A stretch of DNA of 32,605 nucleotides from Oleispira sp964022115 (GCA_964022115.1 CAXIBC010000027.1:1-32605), one strand, 5' to 3'; positions 23,941 to 31,625 are shown, counted from the first letter of the stretch. The notes: generated by a model not told the origin, from the sequence alone. Program-made: numbers and translations.

Positions 23941-24667
23941 ATTTGCTTTTTCCTCTGAGTGTAATTCCCCTCAAGCTTGGGTATGGTTTCCAGGCTGGGG
24001 GTTTCAAGCCGAAGTATTTACTGAGCTTGCCCATAACTTGCCAGGCCAGCATTATTGGTACCGCTGGCACGATGTAGAAACCTTTGATCAAGCCGTCGAC
24101 GAAATCTGCCAGCAGCTGCCAGCAGAGGCCATACTGGTAGGTTGGTCTTTGGGCGGGGCATTAGCGGAAGCCGTAGCCCATCGCCAACCTGCTCCTGCAG
24201 CATTAATCACCCTAGCGACGCCCCCTAAGTTTTGCCGCGCGCCGCAGTGGCCCTATGGTATGCCACGGATACGCTTTGACGGTTTCGTCGCTTCTTTCAT
24301 GGAAAACCCTCGTAAGGCTCAAGGACGATTTGTAGCCCTTAATGTCCAAGGTGTTGAAAAACCCAAAGGTATTATGCGTTTCTTAGCGCATCATCAACTT
24401 TCTGTATCGCCGGCGTTATCGCGTCAATTATTATGGTTGGACCAGTATGACTTTACCGCGATGAAGAAAGCACACTGTCTCTGTTTGCACTTATTTGCTG
24501 AACACGATGCGCTTGTCGCCCCCCCTCATAGTCATGGCCAAGGTCGTTATGAGTTAATCGCTGGAGCCTGCCATGCGCTTTTTATTCAGCACCCTGAAAT
24601 TATTATCGACCAATTATTAACTATTTATGCCCAACTCGAAGATAGCTCAAATGCCGCCAGCTGCTAA
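23930..24667 (+). CDS. bioH: Pimeloyl-[ACP] methyl ester carboxylesterase BioH
   Basis: BioH removes the methyl group from pimeloyl-ACP methyl ester and so ends the chain-building phase begun by BioC. The 245-residue alpha/beta hydrolase has WVWFPGWGFQAEVF (oxyanion region), LVGWSLGGALA with nucleophile Ser73, Asp193 in FAEHDALVAP and His215 in GACHALFIQHPE, the family triad. Length is slightly under E. coli BioH (256). Start: ATG at 23930 inside the end of bioF, with TGGAG 7 bases upstream, so translation is coupled. bioH inside the operon fits the Pseudomonas-type order F-H-C-D, unlike E. coli where it is elsewhere. Confidence 0.93.
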   Translation: MALEFAFSSECNSPQAWVWFPGWGFQAEVFTELAHNLPGQHYWYRWHDVETFDQAVDEICQQLPAEAILVGWSLGGALAEAVAHRQPAPAALITLATPPKFCRAPQWPYGMPRIRFDGFVASFMENPRKAQGRFVALNVQGVEKPKGIMRFLAHHQLSVSPALSRQLLWLDQYDFTAMKKAHCLCLHLFAEHDALVAPPHSHGQGRYELIAGACHALFIQHPEIIIDQLLTIYAQLEDSSNAASC

Positions 24668-25508
24668 TATGCCAAAGGCCAAGTTAGCGGATGAAAGCCT
24701 ATGGCAAAGCCATGAGCATAGAAAAAAACAACAAGTCGCGAGCCAATTCAATCGTGCGGCCCATACCTATGACGAAGCGGCGCGTATTCAGCATCTTTCG
24801 GCGCTTGAACTAAGCCAACAACTGCAATTATTACAGCAGTCGAATCAATGCTCTCTCGCGGGTACTTGGTTAGACCTAGGCTGCGGAACGGGTTTTGCTG
24901 TGCCACGCCTTATCGATCAAGGCGCTATTGAAGTGATTGGCGCTGATTTGGCTCATAGTATGTGTACCATCAGTCAGAAAAAATTGGCTCAATTACCTTT
25001 TAGCGCCATTACCTGTGACGCTGAAAACCTGCCTTTTGCCAATAATAGCTTTGATGGTATCTATTCCAACTTGATGATTCAGTGGAGTGAGCAGCTAGAA
25101 GATTTATTTTATGAAGCCCAGCGGGTTCTAAAACCCGGTGCTTTATTTGCTTTTTCAACCCTAGGCCCCAAGACCATGCATGAGTTGAAATCTGCTTGGC
25201 AGCAAGTCGACCCTTATGTTCATGTGAATGAGTTTAGTGACAAGGCTGAGCTACTCAACCATTGTGAAAAGTTTTTTACCATAGAGTCCATTCAACAACA
25301 GCAGATTGTGCAGCAACACAGTGGTTTATCGCCATTATTGAAAGAGCTAAAGGCCATCGGCGCGACCAATGTCAACCCAGGCCGTCGGCCCGGTTTAGGA
25401 GGGCGAGAGCGCTTGCGTCAACTCGAACAGGCCTATCAAAAGCTAACCGGCGATCGCTTAGCCTTAACCTATGACCTTATCTGGGTCATCGCCCGCACGC
25501 CCCAATAA
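24651..25508 (+). CDS. bioC: Malonyl-[ACP] O-methyltransferase BioC
   Basis: BioC methylates malonyl-ACP with SAM so the fatty-acid machinery will extend it to pimeloyl. The protein has QVASQFNRAAHTYDEAARIQ (family start), WLDLGCGTGFAVPRLIDQG (SAM loop), GADLAHSM, CDAENLPFANNSFDGIYSNLMIQWSEQLE, RVLKPGALFAFSTLGPKTMHELKSAW, and KAIGATNVNPGRRPGLGGRERLRQL. The start is uncertain: in-frame ATGs lie at 24627, 24651 and 24669. I chose 24651 (285 residues) since only it has even a partial ribosome site (GAAGA, 8 bases). All but the last overlap bioH, so coupling is likely. A repeat array begins at the stop codon. Confidence 0.93.
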   Translation: MPPAANMPKAKLADESLWQSHEHRKKQQVASQFNRAAHTYDEAARIQHLSALELSQQLQLLQQSNQCSLAGTWLDLGCGTGFAVPRLIDQGAIEVIGADLAHSMCTISQKKLAQLPFSAITCDAENLPFANNSFDGIYSNLMIQWSEQLEDLFYEAQRVLKPGALFAFSTLGPKTMHELKSAWQQVDPYVHVNEFSDKAELLNHCEKFFTIESIQQQQIVQQHSGLSPLLKELKAIGATNVNPGRRPGLGGRERLRQLEQAYQKLTGDRLALTYDLIWVIARTPQ

Positions 25509-25540
25509 GCAAGAATTAGAAGCAAGAATTAACAAGAATT
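25508..25540. repeat. Triple CAAGAATT repeat after the bioC stop
   Basis: AGCAAGAATT at 25508-25517 and 25521-25530, then AACAAGAATT at 25531-25540: three copies at 13- and 10-base spacing, starting in the last base of the bioC TAA and ending 2 bases before the bioD start. It fills the bioC-bioD gap and takes the place of a good bioD ribosome site. Confidence 0.7.
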
Positions 25541-25542
25541 CG

Positions 25543-26235
25543 ATGATGAAAAAACTTTTTATTACCGGTACCGATACCGATGCGGGTAAAACCTTAGTCG
25601 CTACGAGCTTATTATATAAAGCTCAATCCTTGGGTTTATCCTGCTTTGGGTTAAAACCCATTGCCGCAGGCTGCGATTGGCATGAGACTAGCCAGCAATG
25701 GCACAACGACGATGCGCTATTGCTGCAAGCCGCTAGCCAGCCAGCACAAGATTATGCCGTGCATAACCCGATTGCCTTTCCGCAAGCCATAGCCCCTCAT
25801 ATTGCCGCGCACTTGAATCAGCACAGCTTAACCCTTGAGCAATTAATATCGGTATGTGAACCCGGATTGCAGCAAGGGGTCGATCTTCATCTTGTCGAAG
25901 GCGCTGGCGGTTGGTTAGTGCCGTTAAATGAAGAAGAAACTTTGGCCGATTTTGCGACGCATTTAGCGCAGCAGCAAGGGTATGATATTGTGCTTGTGGT
26001 TGGCATGAAGCTAGGCTGTATTAATCATGCGTTATTAACCCAGCAGCTTATTATTAGCGCAGGCTTAAATCTAGTCGGCTGGGTGGCGAATCATATCGAC
26101 CCTAATATGAGCGAAGCCGATGCTAATTTTGATTATCTGCAAGCTCATATTCAGGCCCCTTGCTTAGGCCGAATTCCCTTTAGCCCTAATATCCCTGCTC
26201 AACAACTTATCCAGTTTATTCAATTACCGGCTTAA
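25543..26235 (+). CDS. bioD: ATP-dependent dethiobiotin synthetase BioD
   Basis: BioD closes the ureido ring of DAPA with CO2 and ATP, giving dethiobiotin. The 230-residue protein starts MMKKLFITGTDTDAGKTLVATSLL, whose G-T-D-T-x-x-G-K-T is the family P-loop. GLKPIAAGCD, LHLVEGAGGWLVPLNEEETLADFA (Glu-Gly-Ala-Gly-Gly carbamate site) and VVGMKLGCINHALLT follow. I took the ATG at 25543; an ATG at 25471 in frame lies inside bioC and adds an unrelated 24 residues. ATG at 25546 is equally possible. The ribosome site is poor, so bioD may be translated weakly or by coupling. It is the last operon gene, 92 bases before aacS. Confidence 0.94.
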   Translation: MMKKLFITGTDTDAGKTLVATSLLYKAQSLGLSCFGLKPIAAGCDWHETSQQWHNDDALLLQAASQPAQDYAVHNPIAFPQAIAPHIAAHLNQHSLTLEQLISVCEPGLQQGVDLHLVEGAGGWLVPLNEEETLADFATHLAQQQGYDIVLVVGMKLGCINHALLTQQLIISAGLNLVGWVANHIDPNMSEADANFDYLQAHIQAPCLGRIPFSPNIPAQQLIQFIQLPA

Positions 26236-26283
26236 GCACAGTGCCATAGGGTTTTCTCTCTTGTTAAATAATACTCGGCAGTG

Positions 26284-26309
26284 TTACCTTTACGTTAACG
26301 TAAAGGTAA
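26284..26309. promoter_or_regulatory. Perfect 26-base palindrome upstream of aacS, LiuR-like operator
   Basis: TTACCTTTACGTT (26284-26296) is followed at once by its exact complement (26297-26309). The core TTTACGTTAACGTAAA resembles, from memory, the operator of LiuR, a MerR-family regulator of branched-chain amino acid breakdown in gamma- and betaproteobacteria, whose regulon often includes acetoacetyl-CoA synthetase. TTACCT (26284) and TAATTC (26307) at 17-base spacing could be the promoter it overlaps, though that would leave a very short leader. Confidence 0.7.
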
Positions 26310-26327
26310 TTCAGGCAGTCTTGGACC

Positions 26328-28400
26328 ATGATCACATCCCCCTCTAATACTCACTCCTCTAATAATGGGCCACTCCCTAACCCGCTATGGCAGCCAACAT
26401 TAGAGCGCCTTTGTGCTTCTAATATGTACGACTTTATGCAGCAAGCGGCTAAGCTCGCGGCGGCGCAAGTACCTAAATTCGAGATTAGCGATTATTCACA
26501 TCTTCACCAATGGTCGATCGAGCAACCTGAGTTATTTTGGTCTTTGGTTTGGCAATATTCGAATCTGATCCCCACCTTACCCGCCCCTATTGACGATAGC
26601 GCGCAACTAAAGACTATCTTTAGCCCTGGGGATAAATTTTGGCAAGGGTCTTGGTTTACTGGTATGGAGATGAACTTTGCCGAAAATCTACTGCAACGCC
26701 GTGATGATGCCATTGCCCTCATCGCTTGCACTGAACCACAATCAAATAATGGCCAAGAGCGCCAATTAAGCTACCGAGAACTGTATTTGCAGGTCGCAAA
26801 GCTCGCCCACAGTTTTACCGCAATGGGGTTAAAAGCAGGGGATAGAGTCGCTGCTTTTATGCCTAATACCTTGGAAACCGTGGTCGCTATGCTTGCGACG
26901 ACTAGCCTTGGGGCTATCTGGTCATCCTGCTCCCCTGATTTTGGTTTAGCGGGTATCATCGATCGCTTCGGTCAAATTGAACCTAAGATATTATTATCTA
27001 CAGAGGGATATTTTTATGGCGGTAAAACCTTAGATTCTGTGCCTAAGGTAAGCCAGATCGCTCAGCAGCTAACGAGCTTAGAACAGCTTATTCTTGTTCC
27101 CCATGTGCAAGATACAATCCCTGAAAATACCCTAGATATGCTCAAGGTGGCCCTACCCAAGCTTTCAGTCCACTCATGGCAGCAGGCGCTTAATAACGAC
27201 TGTAACCACATTGAGTTTAAGCGCCTGCCGTTTGCTCACCCGCTTTACATTATGTACAGCTCAGGCACGACTGGGGTTCCTAAGTGCATTATTCACAGCG
27301 CTGGGGGCACCTTAATTCAGCAAGTAAAAGAATTAAGCTTGCATAGCGATGTTAAAAAAGAGGATGTCATCTTCTATTATTCAACCTGCGGTTGGATGAT
27401 GTGGAACTGGCTAGTCACTAGCTTAAGCTTAGGCGCTACGGTCGTTTTATACGATGGTTCTCCCTTCTTCCCATCGGGTCACTGCTTATGGCAAATGGCG
27501 GAAAAGTTTAAGGTCACGATTTTTGGTACCAGCGCCAAATATTTAGCCGCACTTGAAAAAGCCGATATACAACCCGCAAGTCATTACGATTTATCGTCAC
27601 TGAAAGCTCTATTATCCACAGGCTCACCCTTAGCCCACGAAGGTTTTGATTTCGTTTACCGAGATATAAAAAGCGATATCTGTTTATCGTCTATTTCCGG
27701 TGGCACAGATATCATTTCGTGCTTTGCTCTTGGCAACCCTATGTTGCCCGTTTATCGCGGCGAATTGCAGTGTGCGGGGTTAGGTATGGCGGTGCACATT
27801 GTTGATGATGATGGCCAAAAGATCAGAGAACAAAAAGGTGAGCTAGTCTGTAGCCAACCTTTTCCGTCTTGTCCTATAGGGTTTTGGCAGGATGATAATG
27901 ATGATAAGTTTTATCATGCGTATTTTGCGCGCTTTGATAATATTTGGGCCCACGGCGATTATGGCGAAATTACCCCTAATAACGGTTTAATTATTCATGG
28001 TCGCTCTGATGCTGTACTTAACCCTGGTGGTGTTCGCATCGGTACCGCCGAGATATATCGCCAGGTTGAGCAACTCGACGAGGTGGTAGAATCCATTGCT
28101 ATTGGTCAACAATGGCAAGATGATGTCCGTATTATTCTCTTCGTTATTTTACAGCCTAAGTTAATCCTCAGTGACGAACTTACGGTTAAAATTAAATCTC
28201 ATATTCGCCGTCATACAAGCCCGAGGCATGTACCTGCTAAGGTTATTCAGGTTAGCGACATCCCTAGAACTATTTCTGGAAAAATCGTTGAGCTGGCGGT
28301 GCGCAAGGTTGTTCATGGCGAAGAAGTGAAGAATACCGATGCTCTAAAAAATCCTGAGGCACTGAATTTGTTTAAAAATTTACCTGAGTTAGAAGTTTAG
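26328..28400 (+). CDS. aacS: Acetoacetyl-CoA synthetase (acetoacetate-CoA ligase)
   Basis: Activates acetoacetate to acetoacetyl-CoA with ATP in the cytoplasm, recovering ketone bodies, leucine carbon or PHB-derived acetoacetate. The 690-residue adenylate-forming enzyme starts in the family way (NPLWQPTLERLCASNMYDFMQQ) and has the acetyl-CoA synthetase-type N-terminal part (NFAENLLQRRDDAIAL), LYIMYSSGTTGVPKCIIHSAGG (phosphate loop), CGWMMWNWLVTSLSLGATVVLYDG, SISGGTDIISCFALGNPMLPVYRGELQ, WAHGDYGEI, HGRSDAVLNPGGVRIGTAEIYRQVE (hinge) and a catalytic Lys in RTISGKIVELAVRK. The presumed start has only a weak GGA ribosome site. A perfect palindrome sits 18 bases upstream. The next gene follows after 44 bases. 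Confidence 0.96.
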   Translation: MITSPSNTHSSNNGPLPNPLWQPTLERLCASNMYDFMQQAAKLAAAQVPKFEISDYSHLHQWSIEQPELFWSLVWQYSNLIPTLPAPIDDSAQLKTIFSPGDKFWQGSWFTGMEMNFAENLLQRRDDAIALIACTEPQSNNGQERQLSYRELYLQVAKLAHSFTAMGLKAGDRVAAFMPNTLETVVAMLATTSLGAIWSSCSPDFGLAGIIDRFGQIEPKILLSTEGYFYGGKTLDSVPKVSQIAQQLTSLEQLILVPHVQDTIPENTLDMLKVALPKLSVHSWQQALNNDCNHIEFKRLPFAHPLYIMYSSGTTGVPKCIIHSAGGTLIQQVKELSLHSDVKKEDVIFYYSTCGWMMWNWLVTSLSLGATVVLYDGSPFFPSGHCLWQMAEKFKVTIFGTSAKYLAALEKADIQPASHYDLSSLKALLSTGSPLAHEGFDFVYRDIKSDICLSSISGGTDIISCFALGNPMLPVYRGELQCAGLGMAVHIVDDDGQKIREQKGELVCSQPFPSCPIGFWQDDNDDKFYHAYFARFDNIWAHGDYGEITPNNGLIIHGRSDAVLNPGGVRIGTAEIYRQVEQLDEVVESIAIGQQWQDDVRIILFVILQPKLILSDELTVKIKSHIRRHTSPRHVPAKVIQVSDIPRTISGKIVELAVRKVVHGEEVKNTDALKNPEALNLFKNLPELEV

Positions 28401-28444
28401 CTATAGTCTAAACATTGACTCAACATTAGGTAAAGAAGATCAGT

Positions 28445-29479
28445 ATGACGGAATCAAGCAGTATCGATATTAAACTTCTAGAAGGATTTATCCCTTTTGA
28501 TTATCTGTCCACTGCTTGTATTCACGATCTTGCTAGCCAATTTAGGGTTCATCAGCTAACAAAAGGCAAAATTCTGTTTAAACGCGGTAGCGAAGATCAG
28601 GAGTGCCACTTTTTAATTGCCGGTGAGATTGACCTAGCCGACGAAAATTTTAATATTAATAAAATCTCTGCGACCAGTGAAGAGAATTATATCGCCCTCG
28701 ATAATAGCTCCCTCATTCACCGAAATTCTGCGATCACCACATCCGACTGTCAATTTTATAGCATTAATCGCGACTATCTTGATCTCGTCACGACCTGGTC
28801 TCAATTAGCAGAAGACTTAGAAGAACAAGCTCCAGACCTCGATGAGAGTGAAAGCCTAGATTGGATGGAGGCGTTATTAACCTCTCCTCTATTTGCGCAA
28901 GTGCCGGCTGCCAATATTCAAAAATTATTAGTCCGTTTTAATGAACAAGATGTCAGTATTGGCCAGCAAATTGTTAAAGAAGGTGATAGTGGGGAAGAAT
29001 TTTATGTAATCAAAGAAGGTCGCGCGATCGTTACTCAAGGTGATGGTAAAAAAGAAAAAACCGTGGCGGCGATTCAAACCGGAGATTGCTTTGGAGAAGA
29101 TGCATTAATCTCCGAAAGTGTTCGTAATGCAACGGTTACCATGGCCAGCAATGGCGCCCTAATGGTATTAGGGAAACAAGATTTTGATGAGCTATTGAAA
29201 AAGCCCATCATCAAATCAATCACCTTAGATGAACTGCACATTCAAATGGAAGAAGGTGATTCCGGTACTGTCATTATCGATGTGCGCCGACCGCAAGAAT
29301 ACCAGCATGATCAATTAAAAGGCAGCCAGAATGTGCCGTTGAATCATCTTCGAGAAAAGTTGAAAACCATGAACCATGATTTTCACTATGTGGTCTGTTG
29401 TGATGGTGGTCGTCGCAGTGAAGTCGCGGCTTATATCATGAACGAATCAGGTTTTAATGCGGTGTGTTTAATTCGCTAA
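28445..29479 (+). CDS. Double cyclic-nucleotide-binding domain protein fused to rhodanese
   Basis: 344 residues in three parts. Residues about 15-125 are a degenerate CNB domain (LTKGKILFKRGSEDQECHFLIAGEIDL). Residues about 145-260 are a fuller one, with GDCFGEDALISESVRNATV, which keeps the Glu and Arg that hold the cyclic phosphate. Residues about 265-344 are a rhodanese domain (VIIDVRRPQEYQHDQLKGSQNVPL) with active loop CDGGRRS and Cys319. Members of this architecture occur in Pseudomonas-like bacteria; no function is settled. It would join cNMP sensing to sulfur transfer or thiol redox in the cytoplasm. There is no HTH, so it is not a CRP-type regulator. It probably shares the aacS transcript (44-base gap). 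Confidence 0.85.
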   Translation: MTESSSIDIKLLEGFIPFDYLSTACIHDLASQFRVHQLTKGKILFKRGSEDQECHFLIAGEIDLADENFNINKISATSEENYIALDNSSLIHRNSAITTSDCQFYSINRDYLDLVTTWSQLAEDLEEQAPDLDESESLDWMEALLTSPLFAQVPAANIQKLLVRFNEQDVSIGQQIVKEGDSGEEFYVIKEGRAIVTQGDGKKEKTVAAIQTGDCFGEDALISESVRNATVTMASNGALMVLGKQDFDELLKKPIIKSITLDELHIQMEEGDSGTVIIDVRRPQEYQHDQLKGSQNVPLNHLREKLKTMNHDFHYVVCCDGGRRSEVAAYIMNESGFNAVCLIR

Positions 29480-29519
29480 TGTGTGATTAGACTTCTGTAT
29501 GGCAATAATTCATTTCAAT

Positions 29520-29903
29520 CTAAGCCCAGTGCGCTAGCATGCCTTTTTCAAATACCTGGTTAGCGCTCAATTTGCGTTCGTAAATAAAGATATTACTCAC
29601 CGGAAAGTTCAATTCTTTGCCTAGCCGATGGGCAAGGGAATGCATAACCTTTTCGGTAAGATCAGCACTCAATACTTCCGGCACTAACAACTCAACTAAG
29701 ATAGGGTGGGAGTGACTCGGCTGCTTATCGGCCAATTCACCTTTTACGATATAATGATTTTCTTCTATGTATTGCCAACTAATCGAGAGCTGAGCTTGCT
29801 CAATTCTCACATCTCGAGATACCCCACTACTCAATGCGGACATGACCTGCGCCATATCCAAACTTTCAGGCAGAGGCAATGAGCTAATTCGGATGATTGG
29901 CAT
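29520..29903 (-). CDS. Tautomerase-superfamily-like small protein (DUF1904-like)
   Basis: 127 residues beginning MPIIRISSLPLPE; Pro just after Met is the catalytic base of 4-oxalocrotonate tautomerase-type enzymes once Met is removed. The pattern beta strand, helix, beta strand (ILVELLVPEVLSADLTEKVMHSLAHRLGKEL, SNIFIYERKLSANQVFEKG) suits the beta-alpha-beta fold and is close to the DUF1904 family as I remember it. No substrate can be assigned, and Pro1 may be structural only. Its spacing from ahpC (111 bases with a terminator between) means it is separately transcribed. CATACTG-type ATG start at 29903 has AAAGGAT upstream. Confidence 0.65.
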   Translation of the reverse strand: MPIIRISSLPLPESLDMAQVMSALSSGVSRDVRIEQAQLSISWQYIEENHYIVKGELADKQPSHSHPILVELLVPEVLSADLTEKVMHSLAHRLGKELNFPVSNIFIYERKLSANQVFEKGMLAHWA

Positions 29904-29969
29904 TTCAGTATCCTTTTTATCAATTCTATTTTAAGTTTAGATAAGATCCCCTATTGCGCAATTTTGGGC

Positions 29970-29996
29970 AAAAAAAAGCCCTGCAATGCAGGGCTT
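29970..29996 (-). terminator. Intrinsic terminator of ahpC
   Basis: On the minus strand AAGCCCTGCA and TGCAGGGCTT form a long perfect stem with a 1-base centre (in practice a 3-5 base loop), followed by T8. It starts 19 bases past the ahpC stop. Confidence 0.92.
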
Positions 29997-30014
29997 AATC
30001 ATTCAAATCAGCGC

Positions 30015-30617
30015 TTAAAGCTTGTCTGATTCGTCCGCTAGGTACTGGGCAACGCCTTCTGGAGAAGCGTTCATACCTTTGTCACCTTTGTTCCAACCAG
30101 CAGGACAAACTTCACCGTGCTCTTCGTGGAATTGTAGAGCTTCAACTAAACGTACAAGCTCATCCATGTTACGGCCTAGTGGAAGGTCGTTGATGATTTG
30201 AGAGCGAACTACGCCTTCTTTATCTATGATGAATGCGCCACGTAGTGCTACGCCGCCTTCAGTTTCAACGTCGTAAGCTTTAACGATACCGTGATCGATG
30301 TCAGCAGCCAAAGTGTACTTAACTGCGCCGATACCACCTTGGTTAATGGGAGTATTTCTCCAAGCGTTGTGAGTGAAGTGAGAATCGATAGAAACACCGA
30401 TTACTTCAACACCTAGCTCTTTGAATTTGTCCATACGGTGATCCAAAGCGATCAACTCAGAAGGACATACGAAAGTGAAATCTAATGGGTAGAAAAATAC
30501 GATACCGTATTTACCATTGATGGTTTCAGACAAAGAAAACTCATCAACGATGGTGCCGTTACCAAGTACTGCAGGAACGGTGAAATCTGGGGCTTTTTTA
30601 CCAACCAATACGCTCAT
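30015..30617 (-). CDS. ahpC: Typical 2-Cys peroxiredoxin (AhpC/Prx1 family)
   Basis: Reduces hydrogen peroxide, alkyl peroxides and peroxynitrite in the cytoplasm. 200 residues. The peroxidatic Cys51 is in YPLDFTFVCPSE, and the resolving Cys171 in HGEVCPAGW. GGIGAVKY carries the GG(L)G loop of sensitive enzymes, but the C-terminal tail (QYLADESDKL) lacks the YF motif, so it should resist over-oxidation more (inference). It is closer to the Prx1/TSA form reduced by thioredoxin than to E. coli AhpC reduced by AhpF; no ahpF is present here. Start: ATG at 30617 with GGAG upstream. I could not find an OxyR site upstream. Codon use looks biased to common codons, as expected for high expression. Confidence 0.95.
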   Translation of the reverse strand: MSVLVGKKAPDFTVPAVLGNGTIVDEFSLSETINGKYGIVFFYPLDFTFVCPSELIALDHRMDKFKELGVEVIGVSIDSHFTHNAWRNTPINQGGIGAVKYTLAADIDHGIVKAYDVETEGGVALRGAFIIDKEGVVRSQIINDLPLGRNMDELVRLVEALQFHEEHGEVCPAGWNKGDKGMNASPEGVAQYLADESDKL

Positions 30618-30747
30618 TTTAAAATCTCCGATAATGAGGTGGGAATGTACCAGTACGCAATGTACTAGCGTTAAATATTTAAGCCGATAATCATACCCTT
30701 CTCACTCGCTAAATCCTACTGCTAGCATAGGTTATTTGAGGAAAAAG

Positions 30748-30783
30748 ATGGAGCCAAGCACTCGCCTCGCTTATCATGTTTAA
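30748..30783 (+). CDS. Possible 11-residue leader peptide upstream of the TonB-like gene
   Basis: ATG GAG CCA AGC ... GTT TAA (MEPSTRLAYHV) has the best ribosome site of the area, GAGGAA 4 bases upstream. It is in the same frame as the TonB-like gene, stopping 3 codons before that gene's GTG. A second mini-ORF (MFNTLS, ATG at 30776) ends in a TGA overlapping the GTG. Either a leader with reinitiation or a start lost to a stop codon. No experimental support. Confidence 0.35.
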   Translation: MEPSTRLAYHV

Positions 30784-30792
30784 TACGCTATC

Positions 30793-31599
30793 GTGAGTCC
30801 AATAAAGGATCGAATAAAAAACGTGCTACGACCTAATACCAAGCTAGTTTTTGCACTGCTATTATCATTGGCTGTGCATGGCTTATTGTTGATTCAAGGA
30901 GAGCCTACGCAGCCCTATTTATCCAAAGCGTCAATTATCCATGCGCGCTTAGATAAACAAGACCGCGAACTCCTTCAACAAGAACAAACTGGCCAGATTG
31001 CTAAACAGCATAATGAAAAAATATCTGAAGCCAGCAAGCCTTCCCAAGCGGCAGAAGATCAAGCGTTTGAGCAACAGGCCAAACAAGCTGAACCTGCAGC
31101 ACAAGACAAAACTATCCTTAGCAGCAAGGGCAAAACCGTTAAAAAGGTAGAGTCCCCTGCTGAACTGCCGCAGAAAACTGAAGTTCAAAAAGTTGAGAGT
31201 GAGCCTTTAGTTGAACAGTCAGAAGCCATAAGCAGTAAACCTAAAAGCCAACAAGAGAGTCAGATAAGCAGTGATAGCCGCGCGCAAGTAGAGGCGTTAA
31301 ACGGCAGTGAAGATCCAACTTATACTTCTTATAGACGCGTATTAAGCCAGTACCTAGCGCAACGACTAGAAGCCCACTCAAGTCTTCAGGGCCGTGTACG
31401 GTTAAAAATTAAACTAGAATATGGCTCCTTTGCCACCAGCGTGAATATTATTGAATCCAGCGGAGATGTCGAGGTTGATCGCTGGGCAAGAAAAGCAGCC
31501 CTTGCCGCGAACCCTTACCCTAAGATTCCTAAAGAGATCGGCTCTACTTTTGAGTTCTCACCCACCTTACAGCTCGGTCCTATTGAGGCTAATCGCTAA
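30793..31599 (+). CDS. TonB-like energy transducer protein
   Basis: 268 residues. A short basic head, then one membrane helix (about residues 17-33, KLVFALLLSLAVHGLLLI) with Ser25-x3-His29, the pattern TonB uses to contact ExbB/ExbD. Residues about 40-175 are a Lys/Gln/Glu-rich periplasmic linker, less proline-rich than E. coli TonB. The C-terminal domain (about 178-260: SYRRVLSQYLAQRLEA, GRVRLKIKLEYG, VNIIESSGDVEVDRWARKAALAANPYPKIP) is TonB/TolA-like. It would pass proton-motive energy to outer-membrane receptors. No exbB, exbD or receptor adjoins, so it may use distant ones. The start is a GTG with no ribosome site, preceded in frame by a TAA. Its end is close to the hydrolase gene (58 bases). 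Confidence 0.85.
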   Translation: MSPIKDRIKNVLRPNTKLVFALLLSLAVHGLLLIQGEPTQPYLSKASIIHARLDKQDRELLQQEQTGQIAKQHNEKISEASKPSQAAEDQAFEQQAKQAEPAAQDKTILSSKGKTVKKVESPAELPQKTEVQKVESEPLVEQSEAISSKPKSQQESQISSDSRAQVEALNGSEDPTYTSYRRVLSQYLAQRLEAHSSLQGRVRLKIKLEYGSFATSVNIIESSGDVEVDRWARKAALAANPYPKIPKEIGSTFEFSPTLQLGPIEANR

Positions 31600-31625
31600 C
31601 TATAGCCTTAGCGCTATAGCGATTA
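31590..31625. repeat. Stem-loop at the end of the TonB-like gene
   Basis: TAATCG / CGATTA (outer) and CTATAGC / GCTATAG (inner, loop CTTAGC), 13 pairs with a 4-base bulge that holds part of the TAA stop. No T-run follows, so it is not an ordinary terminator; it could slow 3' decay or limit translation into the hydrolase gene. Confidence 0.5.

Noticed and set aside
25508..25540. CRISPR-like or iteron array
   Set aside because: Units are 8-10 bases with 0-3 base spacers, so this is a short tandem repeat.
28395..28413. Hairpin GTTTAG/CTAAAC at the aacS stop as a terminator
   Set aside because: Six AT-rich pairs and no T-run; the next gene follows at once, so read-through is more likely.
30618..30747. 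OxyR site upstream of ahpC
   Set aside because: I looked for the four-part ATAG/CTAT spacing and found no convincing match. AGTACgcaatGTACT at 30652-30666 is symmetric but is not an OxyR pattern.
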